A DNA stretch of 64,000 nt from an uncultured Collinsella sp. (lineage in GTDB: Bacteria; Actinomycetota; Coriobacteriia; Coriobacteriales; Coriobacteriaceae), in the NCBI GenBank assembly GCA_958450865.1, contig CAUDNY010000004.1:124001-188000 (forward strand). The letters are read 5' to 3'. Within the stretch, counting starts at the first letter, position 1; the number at the start of each line of letters is the position of its first letter. The position numbers were made by a program, and so were the translations under genes. This document shows positions 1 to 10,124 of the stretch, piece by piece. The notes under the pieces are model-generated. The model ran no database searches, had not been told where the DNA came from, and worked only from the letters and a program-made list of their open reading frames with translations.

Positions 1-96
1 GCAAAACGCCGCGACCAGGCGAGCGTCCACAGCAAGACCCGTGGCGGCCGCAATACAGCACGCCAGAACGATTGATTTGTCGAAAAGCCTGTTCAT
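1..96 (-). CDS. N-terminus of a membrane protein, cut by the window edge
   Basis: An open frame of 32 codons runs off the left edge, starting at an ATG at 94-96. It reads MNRLFDKSIVLACCIAAATG and onward, a short positively charged start followed by a hydrophobic stretch, as in a first membrane helix. A TACAAT -10-like hexamer lies 6 bases before the ATG, and there is no ribosome binding site, so a leaderless transcript is possible. It diverges from the ABC exporter at 310. Sensor kinases often sit beside such exporters in related bacteria, but the visible part is too short to assign a family. Confidence 0.5.
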   Translation of the reverse strand, partial: MNRLFDKSIVLACCIAAATGLAVDARLVAAFC

Positions 97-309
97 ACGG
101 GTATTGTACGCGAAGCTGCGCGTGGTGGAGGGGCCGCCTGCGCAACCGTGACATTCCTCCTGCGCGGCAAATCGGCGTCGATCGCTCGTGCGAGCGGGGG
201 TTTCGCCTCCGCCCCCCCCTCGCACTCGTGACAAAGCTCACTGGTGCGCGCCGCCCGCTCCTGCGATGATGCAATCGTACCGGGCCACGACCAACAGAAG
301 GGGCGCCTC

Positions 310-1248
310 ATGACAGACATCGTCCATGTCGAAAACCTCGTCAAGCGCTATGACGATCTTATCGCGCTCGACCACTTTAACCTGAACATCGCCCCCGGCG
401 AGATCTTTGGCCTGCTCGGCCCCAACGGCTCGGGCAAGACCACGTCCATCAACTGCATTTTGCAGCTGCTTTCCTACGACAAAGGCACCATCGAGCTGTT
501 CGGCGAGCCCATGACGCCCACGCGTTACGACCTCAAGCGCCGCATCGGCGTAGTGCCGCAGCAGGTGGCGGTGTTTGACGAGCTCACGGTGCGCAAGAAC
601 ATCGACTATTTCTGCAGTCTTTACGTCAACGACCGCAAGCGCCGCCGCGCGCTGGTGGACGAGGCGATCGACTTTGTCGGCCTGGGCGACTTTACCAAGT
701 TCCGCCCTGGCAAGCTCTCGGGCGGCCTGGCGCGTCGTCTCAACATTGCCTGCGGCATCGCGCACAAGCCCGAGCTCATCTTTTTTGACGAACCCACGGT
801 GGCGGTCGACCCGCAAAGCCGCAACGCCATCCTGGAGGGCATCTGCCGCCTGCGCGACGAGGGCGCCACGGTGGTGTATACCAGCCATTACATGGAGGAA
901 GTCGAGCAGATCTGCAGCCGCATCATGATCATGGACGGTGGGCGCGTGCTGGCGCAGGGCACTAACGACGAGCTCAAGCGCATGATTCAGATGGGCGAGC
1001 GCGTGACCGTCGAGGTCGGCGCCGTCGAGACCGCCACGGTCGAGCGCCTGCGCGCCCTCGAGCACGTGCTTTCGGTTGAGCTTTCCGGCGGCGAACTCGT
1101 CTGCACCTGCGAGGCGAGCCCGCACAACCTGGTGGACATCCTCGACACGCTGCGCGCCGCCGACGTGGCACTCGGCCGCGTGTGGAGCGAGCCGCCGACC
1201 CTCAATGATGTGTTCCTCGAGATCACCGGCCGCGAGCTGCGCGACTAG
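310..1248 (+). CDS. ABC-2 type exporter, ATP-binding subunit
   Basis: This cytoplasmic ATPase of 312 residues should power the two membrane subunits encoded next. Walker A (GPNGSGKTT) is at residues 37-45, the Q-loop near 84, the signature LSGGL at 136-140, Walker B (LIFFDE) at 156-161, and the switch histidine in the YTSH segment. The C-terminal third is the extension typical of DrrA/NatA-type ATPases for drug, lipid or sodium export. The ATG at 310 is preferred over an upstream in-frame codon because AGAAGGGG precedes it and the family alignment begins there. The gap to the next gene is 9 bases, so it is the first gene of a three-gene operon. The substrate is unknown. Confidence 0.93.
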   Translation: MTDIVHVENLVKRYDDLIALDHFNLNIAPGEIFGLLGPNGSGKTTSINCILQLLSYDKGTIELFGEPMTPTRYDLKRRIGVVPQQVAVFDELTVRKNIDYFCSLYVNDRKRRRALVDEAIDFVGLGDFTKFRPGKLSGGLARRLNIACGIAHKPELIFFDEPTVAVDPQSRNAILEGICRLRDEGATVVYTSHYMEEVEQICSRIMIMDGGRVLAQGTNDELKRMIQMGERVTVEVGAVETATVERLRALEHVLSVELSGGELVCTCEASPHNLVDILDTLRAADVALGRVWSEPPTLNDVFLEITGRELRD

Positions 1249-1257
1249 GGGGCAGCC

Positions 1258-2445
1258 ATGTTCAACACCATCACCACCACGCTCGAGACGCTATTGCGTC
1301 GACCGAGTACATGGGTCTGGGGCGCGATCTTTCCCATTGCACTTTCAACGATGTTCATGTTTATGTTCGCGAACCTGAGCTCTGACGGAAAGGTCGACCC
1401 GGTGCCGGTTGCCGTCGTGACGGACGAGGCCTGGGATGCCTCGACCTTTAAGGACGTGGCAGCTTCGCTTGCCAAGGCAGGCGACGATCAGCTGCTCGAT
1501 GTGAGCGAGTACGAAGACTTGGCTGTCGCGCGCAAAGCGCTCAAGGCCGGCGAGGTCGCGGGCATCTATACGGTTGATGCCGCGGGCACGCCCAGGCTCA
1601 CGCTGCTGTCGAGTTACGACAGCTCGCGCGCCTCGTCGGTGCTCACCGACCGCAGCATCCTTGAAACGGCGGCAAGCTCGTATACGCAAAATGTCGAGCT
1701 CATGCGCCAGATTGCCCAGGACAACCCGGCGACGCTCGCCGATCCGGCGGCGGTTGCGCACGCCCTGTCGCTCGAGGGCGGAACCCGCCGCGTGAGCCTG
1801 ACTCGTGCCACGCCCGATGGCACGGTCATCTACTACTACGCGCTCTTTGGCCTGGTCGCGATGATGTCTGCCGAGTTTGCCGCCTTGAGCGTCGTCGATT
1901 TGCAGCCTAATCTGTCGGGCCTTGGCGCGCGCCGCTGCGTGGGCGGTCTTTCCAAGACGGCGTCGCTGGCCGGCATTTTTGTCGGCTCGTGGCTGGTTTC
2001 CTTTGCATCGATGGCGGTTGCGATCGGCTACGTGCGCCTGGTCGTGGGCGTCGACTTTGGCGGGCGCGAGGGGTTGTGCCTGCTGGGCGGGGCTGCATCC
2101 GCGCTTGCCGCCACGGGCCTGGGGCTTTTTGTGGGCACGCTTCCCGTTAAGGGTGGCAAGGCGTCCAAGTCGGGCATCCTCACGGGCTTTGCCACCACGT
2201 GTGCCCTGTTTGCCGGGCTCTACGGCGAGCCGGCGATGGCACTTGCCGACGATGTCGCCCGCGCCTGCCCGGCCGAGTGCTGGCTCAACCCCGTCAAGCT
2301 CATCTGCGACATGTTCAATCGCCTGTATTTCTTTGAGGACCTGGGGCCCTTTGCCGTTCGCGCTGGTGCGCTCGTCCTGATGGCCCTGGTGTTTGTCGCC
2401 GCCGCTACGCTGATCTTTGGAAGGAGCCGCTATGAGCACCTTTAA
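1258..2445 (+). CDS. ABC-2 type exporter, membrane subunit 1
   Basis: The protein has 395 residues. One membrane helix lies at about 17-40, followed by an extracytoplasmic region of roughly 150 residues and then about five closely spaced helices to the C-terminus. This is the YhgE/Pip-like ABC-2 permease plan. It follows the ATPase after 9 bases with GGGGGCAGCC before the ATG, and its last codons overlap the start of the third subunit by 14 bases. It should form a heterodimeric channel with that protein. The sequence does not reveal the substrate. Confidence 0.88.
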   Translation: MFNTITTTLETLLRRPSTWVWGAIFPIALSTMFMFMFANLSSDGKVDPVPVAVVTDEAWDASTFKDVAASLAKAGDDQLLDVSEYEDLAVARKALKAGEVAGIYTVDAAGTPRLTLLSSYDSSRASSVLTDRSILETAASSYTQNVELMRQIAQDNPATLADPAAVAHALSLEGGTRRVSLTRATPDGTVIYYYALFGLVAMMSAEFAALSVVDLQPNLSGLGARRCVGGLSKTASLAGIFVGSWLVSFASMAVAIGYVRLVVGVDFGGREGLCLLGGAASALAATGLGLFVGTLPVKGGKASKSGILTGFATTCALFAGLYGEPAMALADDVARACPAECWLNPVKLICDMFNRLYFFEDLGPFAVRAGALVLMALVFVAAATLIFGRSRYEHL

Positions 2446-3637
2446 GACCGCGCTTCGCATGGCGCTCGCACACCCGCTCTATCTGCTTATCTACACGGTG
2501 TTCATCTCGCTCATGGGCGTATTCATCGCGGCATCGGTGAGCTGGAACTCGTCGCAGCTCACCGAGTACAAGCCCTACGATGCCAACGTGATCGTGGTCG
2601 ACCGCGACGACAGCGACCTTTCGCGTGCGCTTACCAAGCATTTGGGTTCGCGTTTTGAGCTGGTCACGGGCATCGGCGACGATACGTACGACCTTGCGGA
2701 CGCGCTCTCCAAGAGCAACAGCGCCAAGGGCAGCGCCGACTGCGTGTTCTTTATCCCGGAGGAGTTTGAGGACGACCTCGTTGCGGCTGCCCGCGCGGGG
2801 GAGGCCCTGCCCAAGCTCGACGTGACCTACGGTTCCGGCACCATGGCGGCGGCGCTTTCGTCTGCCGAGGCCTCGCGCTGGATCTCGCTCGCGGGCGCTG
2901 CGGCGGCGCTTGAGCCCGCTGCCTCCAACGGCGACGTTGCCAAGGCCGCCGAGCATGCCGCTGCAAAGCGCGCGGAGGTTCAGATCGAGCAGGTCAAGGT
3001 CGACTCGACGGCTGCCGCCACGCTCGAGTCGTATTTCAACTTTGGCGCGTACGCGATTATCTCGTCGGTCATCGTATCGGTGGGGTTGGTGTTCTCGGGC
3101 ATGAACGAGCCCGAGCGCGTGCGTCGTATGGATGCCGGCCCGGTCTCCGAGCGCCAGCGCTCGCTTGCCGTGTTCGCGGCTGCCGCAGTGCTCACCGTCT
3201 GCATCTGGTTTGTGTCGAGCATGATGGGCGTCGTGGGCTTTGCCGGCGCGGTCGCCGAGGTCGGCGTGGGCCGTGTGTGCCTGGCACTGGCGGCGACGTT
3301 TGCCCTGGCGTGCACGCCGCTGGCCGTTGGCTTTGCCCTTTCGGGCCTGGGTGCGCGCGAGGAGCTGCTCAATGGCGTGGGCAACCTGCTCGGCATGCTC
3401 ATGACGTTTTTGGGCGGCGCTTGGATGCCGCTGTCGCTGATGGGCCCGGCCGTGCAGACCGTGGCGCACTTTGTGCCGACATATTGGGTGAACGACGCGA
3501 TCGGCAAGGCGCTCGCGTCGGACCTGACGTCTGCCATGTTGGGCGACATCGCCTGCGACCTGGGCGTCACCGTGCTCTTTGCCGTGGCCATCGCCGCCGC
3601 AGGCCTGGCCCTTTCACGCACCAAATCCCGCGCCTAG
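2432..3637 (+). CDS. ABC-2 type exporter, membrane subunit 2
   Basis: This subunit has 401 residues and the same architecture as its neighbour: a first helix at about 11-35, a large outer-face domain, then a block of hydrophobic helices from about residue 205 to the end. The ATG at 2432 lies inside the end of the previous gene with AAGGAG five bases upstream, so the two membrane subunits are translationally coupled. The paired permeases with one ATPase suggest export of a lipid-linked, peptide or drug substrate; this is inference from architecture. The operon ends in a repeat-rich gap. Confidence 0.87.
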   Translation: MSTFKTALRMALAHPLYLLIYTVFISLMGVFIAASVSWNSSQLTEYKPYDANVIVVDRDDSDLSRALTKHLGSRFELVTGIGDDTYDLADALSKSNSAKGSADCVFFIPEEFEDDLVAAARAGEALPKLDVTYGSGTMAAALSSAEASRWISLAGAAAALEPAASNGDVAKAAEHAAAKRAEVQIEQVKVDSTAAATLESYFNFGAYAIISSVIVSVGLVFSGMNEPERVRRMDAGPVSERQRSLAVFAAAAVLTVCIWFVSSMMGVVGFAGAVAEVGVGRVCLALAATFALACTPLAVGFALSGLGAREELLNGVGNLLGMLMTFLGGAWMPLSLMGPAVQTVAHFVPTYWVNDAIGKALASDLTSAMLGDIACDLGVTVLFAVAIAAAGLALSRTKSRA

Positions 3638-3645
3638 TCACCTAG

Positions 3646-3871
3646 TCATCGGGTACTCATTGGGGACAGACTTAAACGACCAAGAGTGGTCATTGGGGAC
3701 AGACTTAAACGACTAGTCATTGGGGACAGTCTTTGCCGAACCGCCGGCTTGCCGGCCGGGTTGCCAAGGACTGTCCTCAGCTGCCGGCAGAAAGGGAACG
3801 TCCCTAACTGCCGGGTGGCGAAAGAGTGTCCCCAACAGCTAGTCATTTAAGAACGTCCCCAATGACTAGTC
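3646..3871. repeat. cluster of GGGGAC-core palindromic repeats
   Basis: This 325-bp gap between the two ABC operons is mostly repeat. CATTGGGGACAGACTTAAAC occurs twice in tandem (about 3658 and 3691), followed by a hairpin whose arms begin GGACAGTCTTTGCC at 3724 and end in CTGTCC at 3776. A GCCGGCAG segment and a closing inverted copy, GTCCCCAATGACT, then run to 3871. The same parts, in the same order, recur at 7353-7521. Shorter copies lie at 15906, 33997, 38598 and 42331. No transposase accompanies them. They resemble REP-type intergenic elements and may also end transcription. Confidence 0.8.
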
Positions 3872-3915
3872 TGAAATAAAATCCAGGCCTCGCCCAAAAA
3901 TAGTTCGCCAAGGTT

Positions 3916-3939
3916 TACTATTATGTTCATAAAGTAGTA
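3916..3939. promoter_or_regulatory. imperfect dyad and -10-like box before the MacB-type operon
   Basis: TACTA (3916-3920) pairs with TAGTA (3935-3939), and inside them TATG (3922-3925) pairs with CATA (3928-3931). TATTAT at 3919-3924 could serve as a -10 box, which would place the dyad across the promoter as an operator. The regulator is unknown and no regulator gene is adjacent. Confidence 0.35.
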
Positions 3940-3962
3940 CAAGGCTAACAATGGGGGATACC

Positions 3963-4676
<714 letters not shown>

Positions 4677-4684
4677 GCGGCGCC

Positions 4685-7351
4685 ATGACACCTCTCGCAA
4701 AACGTCTCCCGCGCGAGCTGCGCCGCAATATCGGCAAGTACCTGGGCATCTTTCTTCTTATGTGCGGAAGCATCGCCCTTACCTCGGGCTTTTTGCTCGC
4801 AGCGCATTCCATCGGCTGCCTTATCGACGACATGCGCGATGCGTACACGATTGAGGACGGCCGCGTGACCACCTCCTTCGAGGCTACCGACAAGCAGCTT
4901 AAGGCCGCCGAGGATGCAGCCGGCGACGTCGGCGGCGTCACGCTCTACAAGAATTTCTCCATCGACGCCATCATCAAAAAGGTGTCCGGCGACGACGGCA
5001 CCAAGCGCACGCTGCGCACCTATGCGCACCGCACCAAGGTCGATATCGCGTCCTACTGTGAGGGCAAGGAGCCCAAGGCGGATGACGAGGTGGCCATCGA
5101 CCGTGTCTTTGCCACCAATAACAACCTGTCCGTGGGCGATAAAGTCGAGCTCGAGGGTCGCACCTACACCATTTGCGGCATCATGACCCAGCCCGATAGC
5201 CAGGCGCTGTTCCTCAACAATTCGGACTTTACGGTGAACACCATCACGTACGGTGTGGCCGAGGTCACCGACGCCGGCTTTGCCGCGCTTAAGGACGCCG
5301 GCGGCGCGCCTGCCTACACCTACTCCTTTACCTTTACCGATCGTGATCTCTCCACCGCGGATCGCGTCGATGCGGAGCAGGATATGGTGGAGGCGCTCAC
5401 CGATGCCGATGCACGCGTGGATGACCTCATCGACGCCGATTCCAACCAGGGCATTGGCTACGCGCGCGACGACGTAGACGGCGACTCCATGATGTGGATG
5501 ACGCTGCTCGACATCATCATCGTGATCATGGCGTTCGTCTTTGTGGTCCTTACCGACGTCACCATCGAGGAGGAGAGCGCCATCATCGGCACGCTGCTTG
5601 CCAGCGGCTATCGTCGACGCGAGATCGTGCTGCACTACCTTGCGCTTCCCGCCATCGCGGGCGTGGTCGCGGCGCTTTTGGGCACTGCGCTCGGCGTCGT
5701 GTTCTTTACCGAGCCCATGCGCAGCCTCTATTACGACTCGTACAGCCTGCCGCCCTTCCAGGTGTACTGGAGCTGGGAGATCTTTGTGAAGTGCGCCGTG
5801 GTTCCCGCCGCTGCGCTCATCCTCATCACGCTGGTGGGTCTGCTTCGCAAGATGGGCAAGACGCCGTTGCAGTTTCTTCGCCACGAGGCGAGCGGCAAGT
5901 CTGGCACCAAGCGCGGCCTGCAGCTGCCGGAGCGCATGGGCTTTGTCTCGCGCTTCCGCCTGCGTATCTTCCTGCGCAACCTGGGCAACTTCGCCACGCT
6001 CTTCGTGGGCATTGCGTTTGCCTCGCTGCTGCTGCTCTTTGGCCTGGCGATTCTGCCCACGATGACGCACTACGCGGACAACCTCGAGACAAGCCTGGTC
6101 GCCGAGCACCAGTACACGCTCAAGGCGCCGCTGGAGCTCGAGGGCACTGCCGAGGAGCGCGAGCAGTGGTCGGCACTCGAGTGCTTGCAGTCGGTTGACG
6201 GCGCGCTGCTTTCTGCCGCCCAAGATGCCGATGACGAGCTTGACGACGCGGCCGATGCGGCGCAGACGGCAGCCGATGCCGCGACCGCATCTCCGTCTGC
6301 CGAGAGCCTGACTGCGGCGCAGGATGCGCTTACCAAGGTCCAGGACAAGAAGGATGCGCTTTATGCGCGCCTCGATGACCTTGCCGATATCCTCGGCTGC
6401 AACCGCGACGAGGCTATCGACCTGATTGACAAGGCCTCTAAGATCGACACCGACAACGACGACATTCACCCGGTCAACACGATTGACAACGGCGCGGGCG
6501 CAATCGCGCAGGCCGAGAAATACGCCGTTTACCAGCTGCAATACGACCGCGGCGATGGTAATGGCGAGGAGACGATTTCTGTCTACGGCATCTCGCCCGA
6601 TTCGCGCTACTGGAAAGGGCTGGACGTCGGCGACGGACGCGTCGTCTTTGGCGGTGGCTTGCTCGACAAGTTTGGCTGGAGCGAGGGCCAGAAGGTCACG
6701 CTCAGCGACAAGTACGAGGGCAAGAATTATTCCTTTGAGTACGTGGGCAAGGACTGCGTTTGGGGCTCTAAGTCGGATATGAATGTCTATATGAGCATCG
6801 ACGACTTTAACGAGCTGTTCGGCAACGACGCCGCCTACTTTAACGGCTATGTGAGCGACGAGAAGCTCAACCTCGATGCTCGTTACTTTGCCGGCGACAC
6901 CACGCCCGACGACATGCGCGCCGTGGGCGACCAGTTCATCGGCATGATGAGCAAAATGATCGGCATGATGGTTGGACTTGCGGTGTTCATCTTCCTGCTG
7001 TTTATGTACCTGCTGACCAAGGCGGTGATCGATCACAGCGCCCGTTCGATCAGCTACATGAAAGTCTTTGGCTACCGCGATAGCGAGATCTCGCATCTGT
7101 ACATCCGCTCGATCACGTTGTGCGTGGCAGCGTCGCTCGTGCTGAGCCTGCCGGTCATCATTGGCTCGCTCACGGCCATCTTCCGCTCGATGCTGCTCGC
7201 CTACAACGGCAATATCGAGATCTACGTGCCCACTTGGTCCATGGCTGCATGCGTCGGTATTGGCTTTGCGACCTACCTGGTCGTGGCGCTGCTACACACG
7301 CGCTCCATCAAGCGCGTCAGTCTGGCCGAAGCCCTCAAGGTGCAGGAGTAG
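4685..7351 (+). CDS. FtsX-type ABC transporter permease with two membrane blocks
   Basis: The protein has 888 residues. A first helix lies at about 20-42, then an extracellular region to about 260, three helices of the first FtsX-like domain at about 270-385, another helix at about 430-455, a long extracellular insert to about 755, and a final FtsX block. The insert contains an alanine- and aspartate-rich stretch near residues 515-580 with heptad-like spacing, probably a coiled coil that reaches into the cell wall. It is coupled to the preceding ATPase. The size and the doubled FtsX domain fit a large mechanotransmitting exporter; the client is not visible. ATG 4685 follows GGTAGGCGGC. Confidence 0.9.
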   Translation: MTPLAKRLPRELRRNIGKYLGIFLLMCGSIALTSGFLLAAHSIGCLIDDMRDAYTIEDGRVTTSFEATDKQLKAAEDAAGDVGGVTLYKNFSIDAIIKKVSGDDGTKRTLRTYAHRTKVDIASYCEGKEPKADDEVAIDRVFATNNNLSVGDKVELEGRTYTICGIMTQPDSQALFLNNSDFTVNTITYGVAEVTDAGFAALKDAGGAPAYTYSFTFTDRDLSTADRVDAEQDMVEALTDADARVDDLIDADSNQGIGYARDDVDGDSMMWMTLLDIIIVIMAFVFVVLTDVTIEEESAIIGTLLASGYRRREIVLHYLALPAIAGVVAALLGTALGVVFFTEPMRSLYYDSYSLPPFQVYWSWEIFVKCAVVPAAALILITLVGLLRKMGKTPLQFLRHEASGKSGTKRGLQLPERMGFVSRFRLRIFLRNLGNFATLFVGIAFASLLLLFGLAILPTMTHYADNLETSLVAEHQYTLKAPLELEGTAEEREQWSALECLQSVDGALLSAAQDADDELDDAADAAQTAADAATASPSAESLTAAQDALTKVQDKKDALYARLDDLADILGCNRDEAIDLIDKASKIDTDNDDIHPVNTIDNGAGAIAQAEKYAVYQLQYDRGDGNGEETISVYGISPDSRYWKGLDVGDGRVVFGGGLLDKFGWSEGQKVTLSDKYEGKNYSFEYVGKDCVWGSKSDMNVYMSIDDFNELFGNDAAYFNGYVSDEKLNLDARYFAGDTTPDDMRAVGDQFIGMMSKMIGMMVGLAVFIFLLFMYLLTKAVIDHSARSISYMKVFGYRDSEISHLYIRSITLCVAASLVLSLPVIIGSLTAIFRSMLLAYNGNIEIYVPTWSMAACVGIGFATYLVVALLHTRSIKRVSLAEALKVQE

Positions 7352-7352
7352 T

Positions 7353-7521
7353 CATCGGGGACAGTCTTTGCCGATTCGCCGGTTCGCCGGCCGTGCTGGC
7401 AAGGACTGTCCCCAGCTGCCGGCAGGAAAGGAACGTCCCTAGCTGCCAGGTGGCGAGGCACTCATTTAAGTCCGTCCCCAATGAGTGGTTTCAGTCATTT
7501 AAGTCTGTCCCCAATGACTAG
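7353..7521. repeat. second copy of the GGGGAC-core repeat cluster
   Basis: This repeats the order seen at 3716-3871: a CGGGGACAGTCTTTGCCG arm, a GC-rich CGCCGG segment, a closing CAAGGACTGTCCCC arm, the GCCGGCAGGAAAGG segment and two inverted AAGTCYGTCCCCAATGA units (7464 and 7498). It fills most of the 252-bp gap between the FtsX permease and the DUF362 gene. Both large clusters flank the MacB/FtsX operon in the same orientation, so they could serve as homologous recombination sites around it. Confidence 0.8.
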
Positions 7522-7603
7522 GTGCCGTACTTGACTTTAACTCTGCTTTAACTGGTACCATCCTCTATGTCTGTAACGCCATATAGACCGAGGGGATAGA
7601 TCT

Positions 7604-8809
7604 ATGACCGCAACTGCACCCGCAGCACCCGCTAAGGTGTACTTCACCAACCTGCGCACGCATGCTCGCGAGAGCCAGCTCGACAAGCTCAAGCGCCTCA
7701 TCCGTCACGCCGGAATTGAGCAGATCGACTTTGAGAACAAGTTCGTCGCTATCAAGATTCACTTTGGCGAGCTGGGCAACCTGAGCTTTTTGCGCCCCAA
7801 CTACGCCCGCGCCGTCGCGGACGTCGTGAAGGAGCTGGGCGGCAAGCCCTTCCTCACCGACTGCAATACGCTCTATGTCGGTAGCCGCAAAAACGCGCTC
7901 GAGCACATCGACACCGCCTACCAGAACGGCTTTACCCCGTATGCTACGGGTTGCCAGATCATCATCGCCGACGGCCTCAAGGGCACCGACGAGGCGCTTG
8001 TCCCGGTCGAGGGCGGCGAGTACGTGCACGAGGCCAAGATTGGTCAGGCGCTCATGGACGCCGATATCGTGATCAGCCTCACCCACTTTAAGGGCCATGA
8101 GCAGGCCGGCTTTGGCGGTGCCATGAAGAACCTGGGCATGGGCGGCGGCAGTCGCGCCGGCAAGATGGAGCAGCATGCCGCCGGCAAGCCGAACGTCGCG
8201 ACCGAGCACTGCGTTGGCTGCCGTGCCTGCGAAAAGATCTGCGCGCACAACGCCATCTCGTTCGATGGCACCCGCGACCGCGAGCTTGCCAGCGGCGCTA
8301 CTCGCACGGTGCACGTGGCTGCCATCGACCACGATCGCTGCGTGGGCTGCGGACGCTGCATTGCGGCATGCAACCAGGACGCCATCAAGCCCGGCTATGA
8401 GGCCGCGGCCGACGTGCTCAACTGTAAGATCGCCGAGTACACCAAGGCCGTTGTCGACGGCCGCCCGAGCTTCCATATCTCGCTCGCCATGGATATCAGC
8501 CCCAACTGCGATTGCCATCCCGAAAACGATACGCCTATCGTCAACGACATCGGCATGTTCGCGAGCTTCGACCCGGTCGCTATCGATCAGGCCTGCGCCG
8601 ATGCCGTCATGGCATCCGAGCCGCTGCCCGACACCGAGCTCACCGATAGCGCGGCCAAGATGGAGCACAACCACGAGCATCTGGAGGGCGAGCAGGCCAA
8701 GGATCCCTTCTGCATCACGCATCCCGACACCGACTGGCGCGCGTGCATCGCGCACGCCGAGAAGATCGGCCTGGGCACGAGCAAGTACGAGCTCATCGAG
8801 GTCAAGTAA
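7604..8809 (+). CDS. DUF362 domain protein with two [4Fe-4S] clusters
   Basis: The protein has 401 residues. An N-terminal DUF362 domain (about 10-200) includes the THFKGHEQAGFGGAMKN segment typical of the family. A bacterial ferredoxin insert follows at about 200-265 with two CxxCxxCxxxC motifs (CVGCRACEKIC and CVGCGRCIAAC), and then the rest of DUF362 with HPENDTPIVNDIG. It is a cytoplasmic iron-sulfur protein, probably an electron carrier or a redox-linked enzyme; the reaction of DUF362 proteins is not known to me. GAGGGG precedes the ATG by nine bases. It stands alone and converges on the hydrolase gene across a terminator. Confidence 0.88.
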   Translation: MTATAPAAPAKVYFTNLRTHARESQLDKLKRLIRHAGIEQIDFENKFVAIKIHFGELGNLSFLRPNYARAVADVVKELGGKPFLTDCNTLYVGSRKNALEHIDTAYQNGFTPYATGCQIIIADGLKGTDEALVPVEGGEYVHEAKIGQALMDADIVISLTHFKGHEQAGFGGAMKNLGMGGGSRAGKMEQHAAGKPNVATEHCVGCRACEKICAHNAISFDGTRDRELASGATRTVHVAAIDHDRCVGCGRCIAACNQDAIKPGYEAAADVLNCKIAEYTKAVVDGRPSFHISLAMDISPNCDCHPENDTPIVNDIGMFASFDPVAIDQACADAVMASEPLPDTELTDSAAKMEHNHEHLEGEQAKDPFCITHPDTDWRACIAHAEKIGLGTSKYELIEVK

Positions 8810-8856
8810 CACCTGTTTATTGGACAAACCAAGCGCCTTTGTGGCGTTAGTTGAGT

Positions 8857-8895
8857 AAAAGCCGCCCACGAGCACAACGCTTGCGGGCGGCTTTT
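8857..8895. terminator. bidirectional terminator
   Basis: AAAAGCCGCCC and GGGCGGCTTTT form a perfect stem around a loop containing ACGAGCACAACGCTTGC, with A and T runs on the two sides. It therefore serves both the DUF362 gene and the hydrolase gene that faces it. Confidence 0.88.
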
Positions 8896-8972
8896 CAGAA
8901 GTGCGGTGAAAAATCGAATACCGCCGACTACAAACCGATTTTTGGCAACAAAACCCCAGACGTTGCTTTTGC

Positions 8973-9938
8973 CTAAAAATTCTTGTCGAGGAAGTTGTCG
9001 ACCGTGTTCCAGTAGAGTTCGGGGTCGATCTGCGCGCTCTTGGCGTGGGTGGCGCCATGGATAGTGAGCTTTTGCTTGACCTTGCTGGCGCACGCATCGT
9101 AGTTTTGGTCGAGCATACTGTACGGCACAAAGGTGTCCTGGTCGCCGTGGATAAACAGCATGGGAACCGTCGCGTGTTTGAGTTGCTCCACACTGCTCGC
9201 CTTATGAAAGTCGTAGCCCGCGCGCACGTTGCACACCAAGTTTGCTACATCGAGCAAGGGAAAGCTGGGCAGGCCGAACACGTCCTTGAGCTGCAGAGAA
9301 AACTCGTCCCAAACACTTGTATAACCGCAGTCCTCGATAATGCATTTCACGTTTGCGGGCAGAGATTCCCCCGCGACGTTCATGGCAGTTGCCGCACCCA
9401 TCGACTCGCCAAAGACCAGGATGCGCGCCTCGGGGTCAGCCTGAACGATTTGCTCGATCCATGCGACGATGTCGAGGCGCTCGGGCCAGCCCATGCCGAT
9501 ATAGTCGCCGCCGGAGCGCTCGTGGGCGCGTGCGGCGGGTGCGAGTACGTTCATGCCGCGGTCGTGGAATCGCTTGACGTATCGGGCCATACCGATGGGC
9601 TCGTTGGTATATCCATGCAGGCAGACGGCGTAATCGTGTGCGCTCTCCGACGCAGCAAAATACCAGGCGGCAAGCTCGGTCCCGTCGTTCGCGGTGAGGC
9701 TGCTGCTCTCGCGGTTTTCCTTAAACCACGCCCGTGCCTCGCCCTCCTCGGCGTCCATCTGCTCGCCCTTTTCGGCGTCCTTGCCATCCTGCATCATCTT
9801 CATGGTGTACGGCGCTTGGGGGTTCAGGGCAAAGTCAAACAAAAAGTTGCCGGCAAACCCCAGCAGCGCGACAACGAGCATCAGCGCAACGACGCCGGCT
9901 ATCTTGAGCTTTCGATGGGAACGTGCGTTTTGAGACAT
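8973..9938 (-). CDS. membrane-anchored alpha/beta hydrolase
   Basis: The protein has 321 residues. A membrane helix at about 13-33 follows a basic start, so the catalytic domain should face outward. The hydrolase domain shows the nucleophile elbow GESMGA, the acid in HGDQDTFVP and the histidine in HGATHAKS, a complete Ser-Asp-His triad. It belongs to the YqkD-like group of BAAT/Abhydrolase proteins; the substrate is unknown, possibly an ester or acyl group of the envelope. AGGAAAG precedes the ATG at 9938. It is transcribed away from the TrhA gene and ends at a shared terminator. Confidence 0.87.
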   Translation of the reverse strand: MSQNARSHRKLKIAGVVALMLVVALLGFAGNFLFDFALNPQAPYTMKMMQDGKDAEKGEQMDAEEGEARAWFKENRESSSLTANDGTELAAWYFAASESAHDYAVCLHGYTNEPIGMARYVKRFHDRGMNVLAPAARAHERSGGDYIGMGWPERLDIVAWIEQIVQADPEARILVFGESMGAATAMNVAGESLPANVKCIIEDCGYTSVWDEFSLQLKDVFGLPSFPLLDVANLVCNVRAGYDFHKASSVEQLKHATVPMLFIHGDQDTFVPYSMLDQNYDACASKVKQKLTIHGATHAKSAQIDPELYWNTVDNFLDKNF

Positions 9939-10124
9939 AAGAAGCTTTCCTATAAGATGTTAATACATCAACATTTAATGCAAGCGCATTATGGACGTTC
10001 GCCGTTGATGCGTCAACAGGCAAAGAATGGGTAAACAAAGGGTCACGTATGGTGCAAATTTCGCACGTACCCAGACGCTTTGATATAGTGTTGAGAACTC
10101 TTTACGTTGGAGGATGTAACCGGC

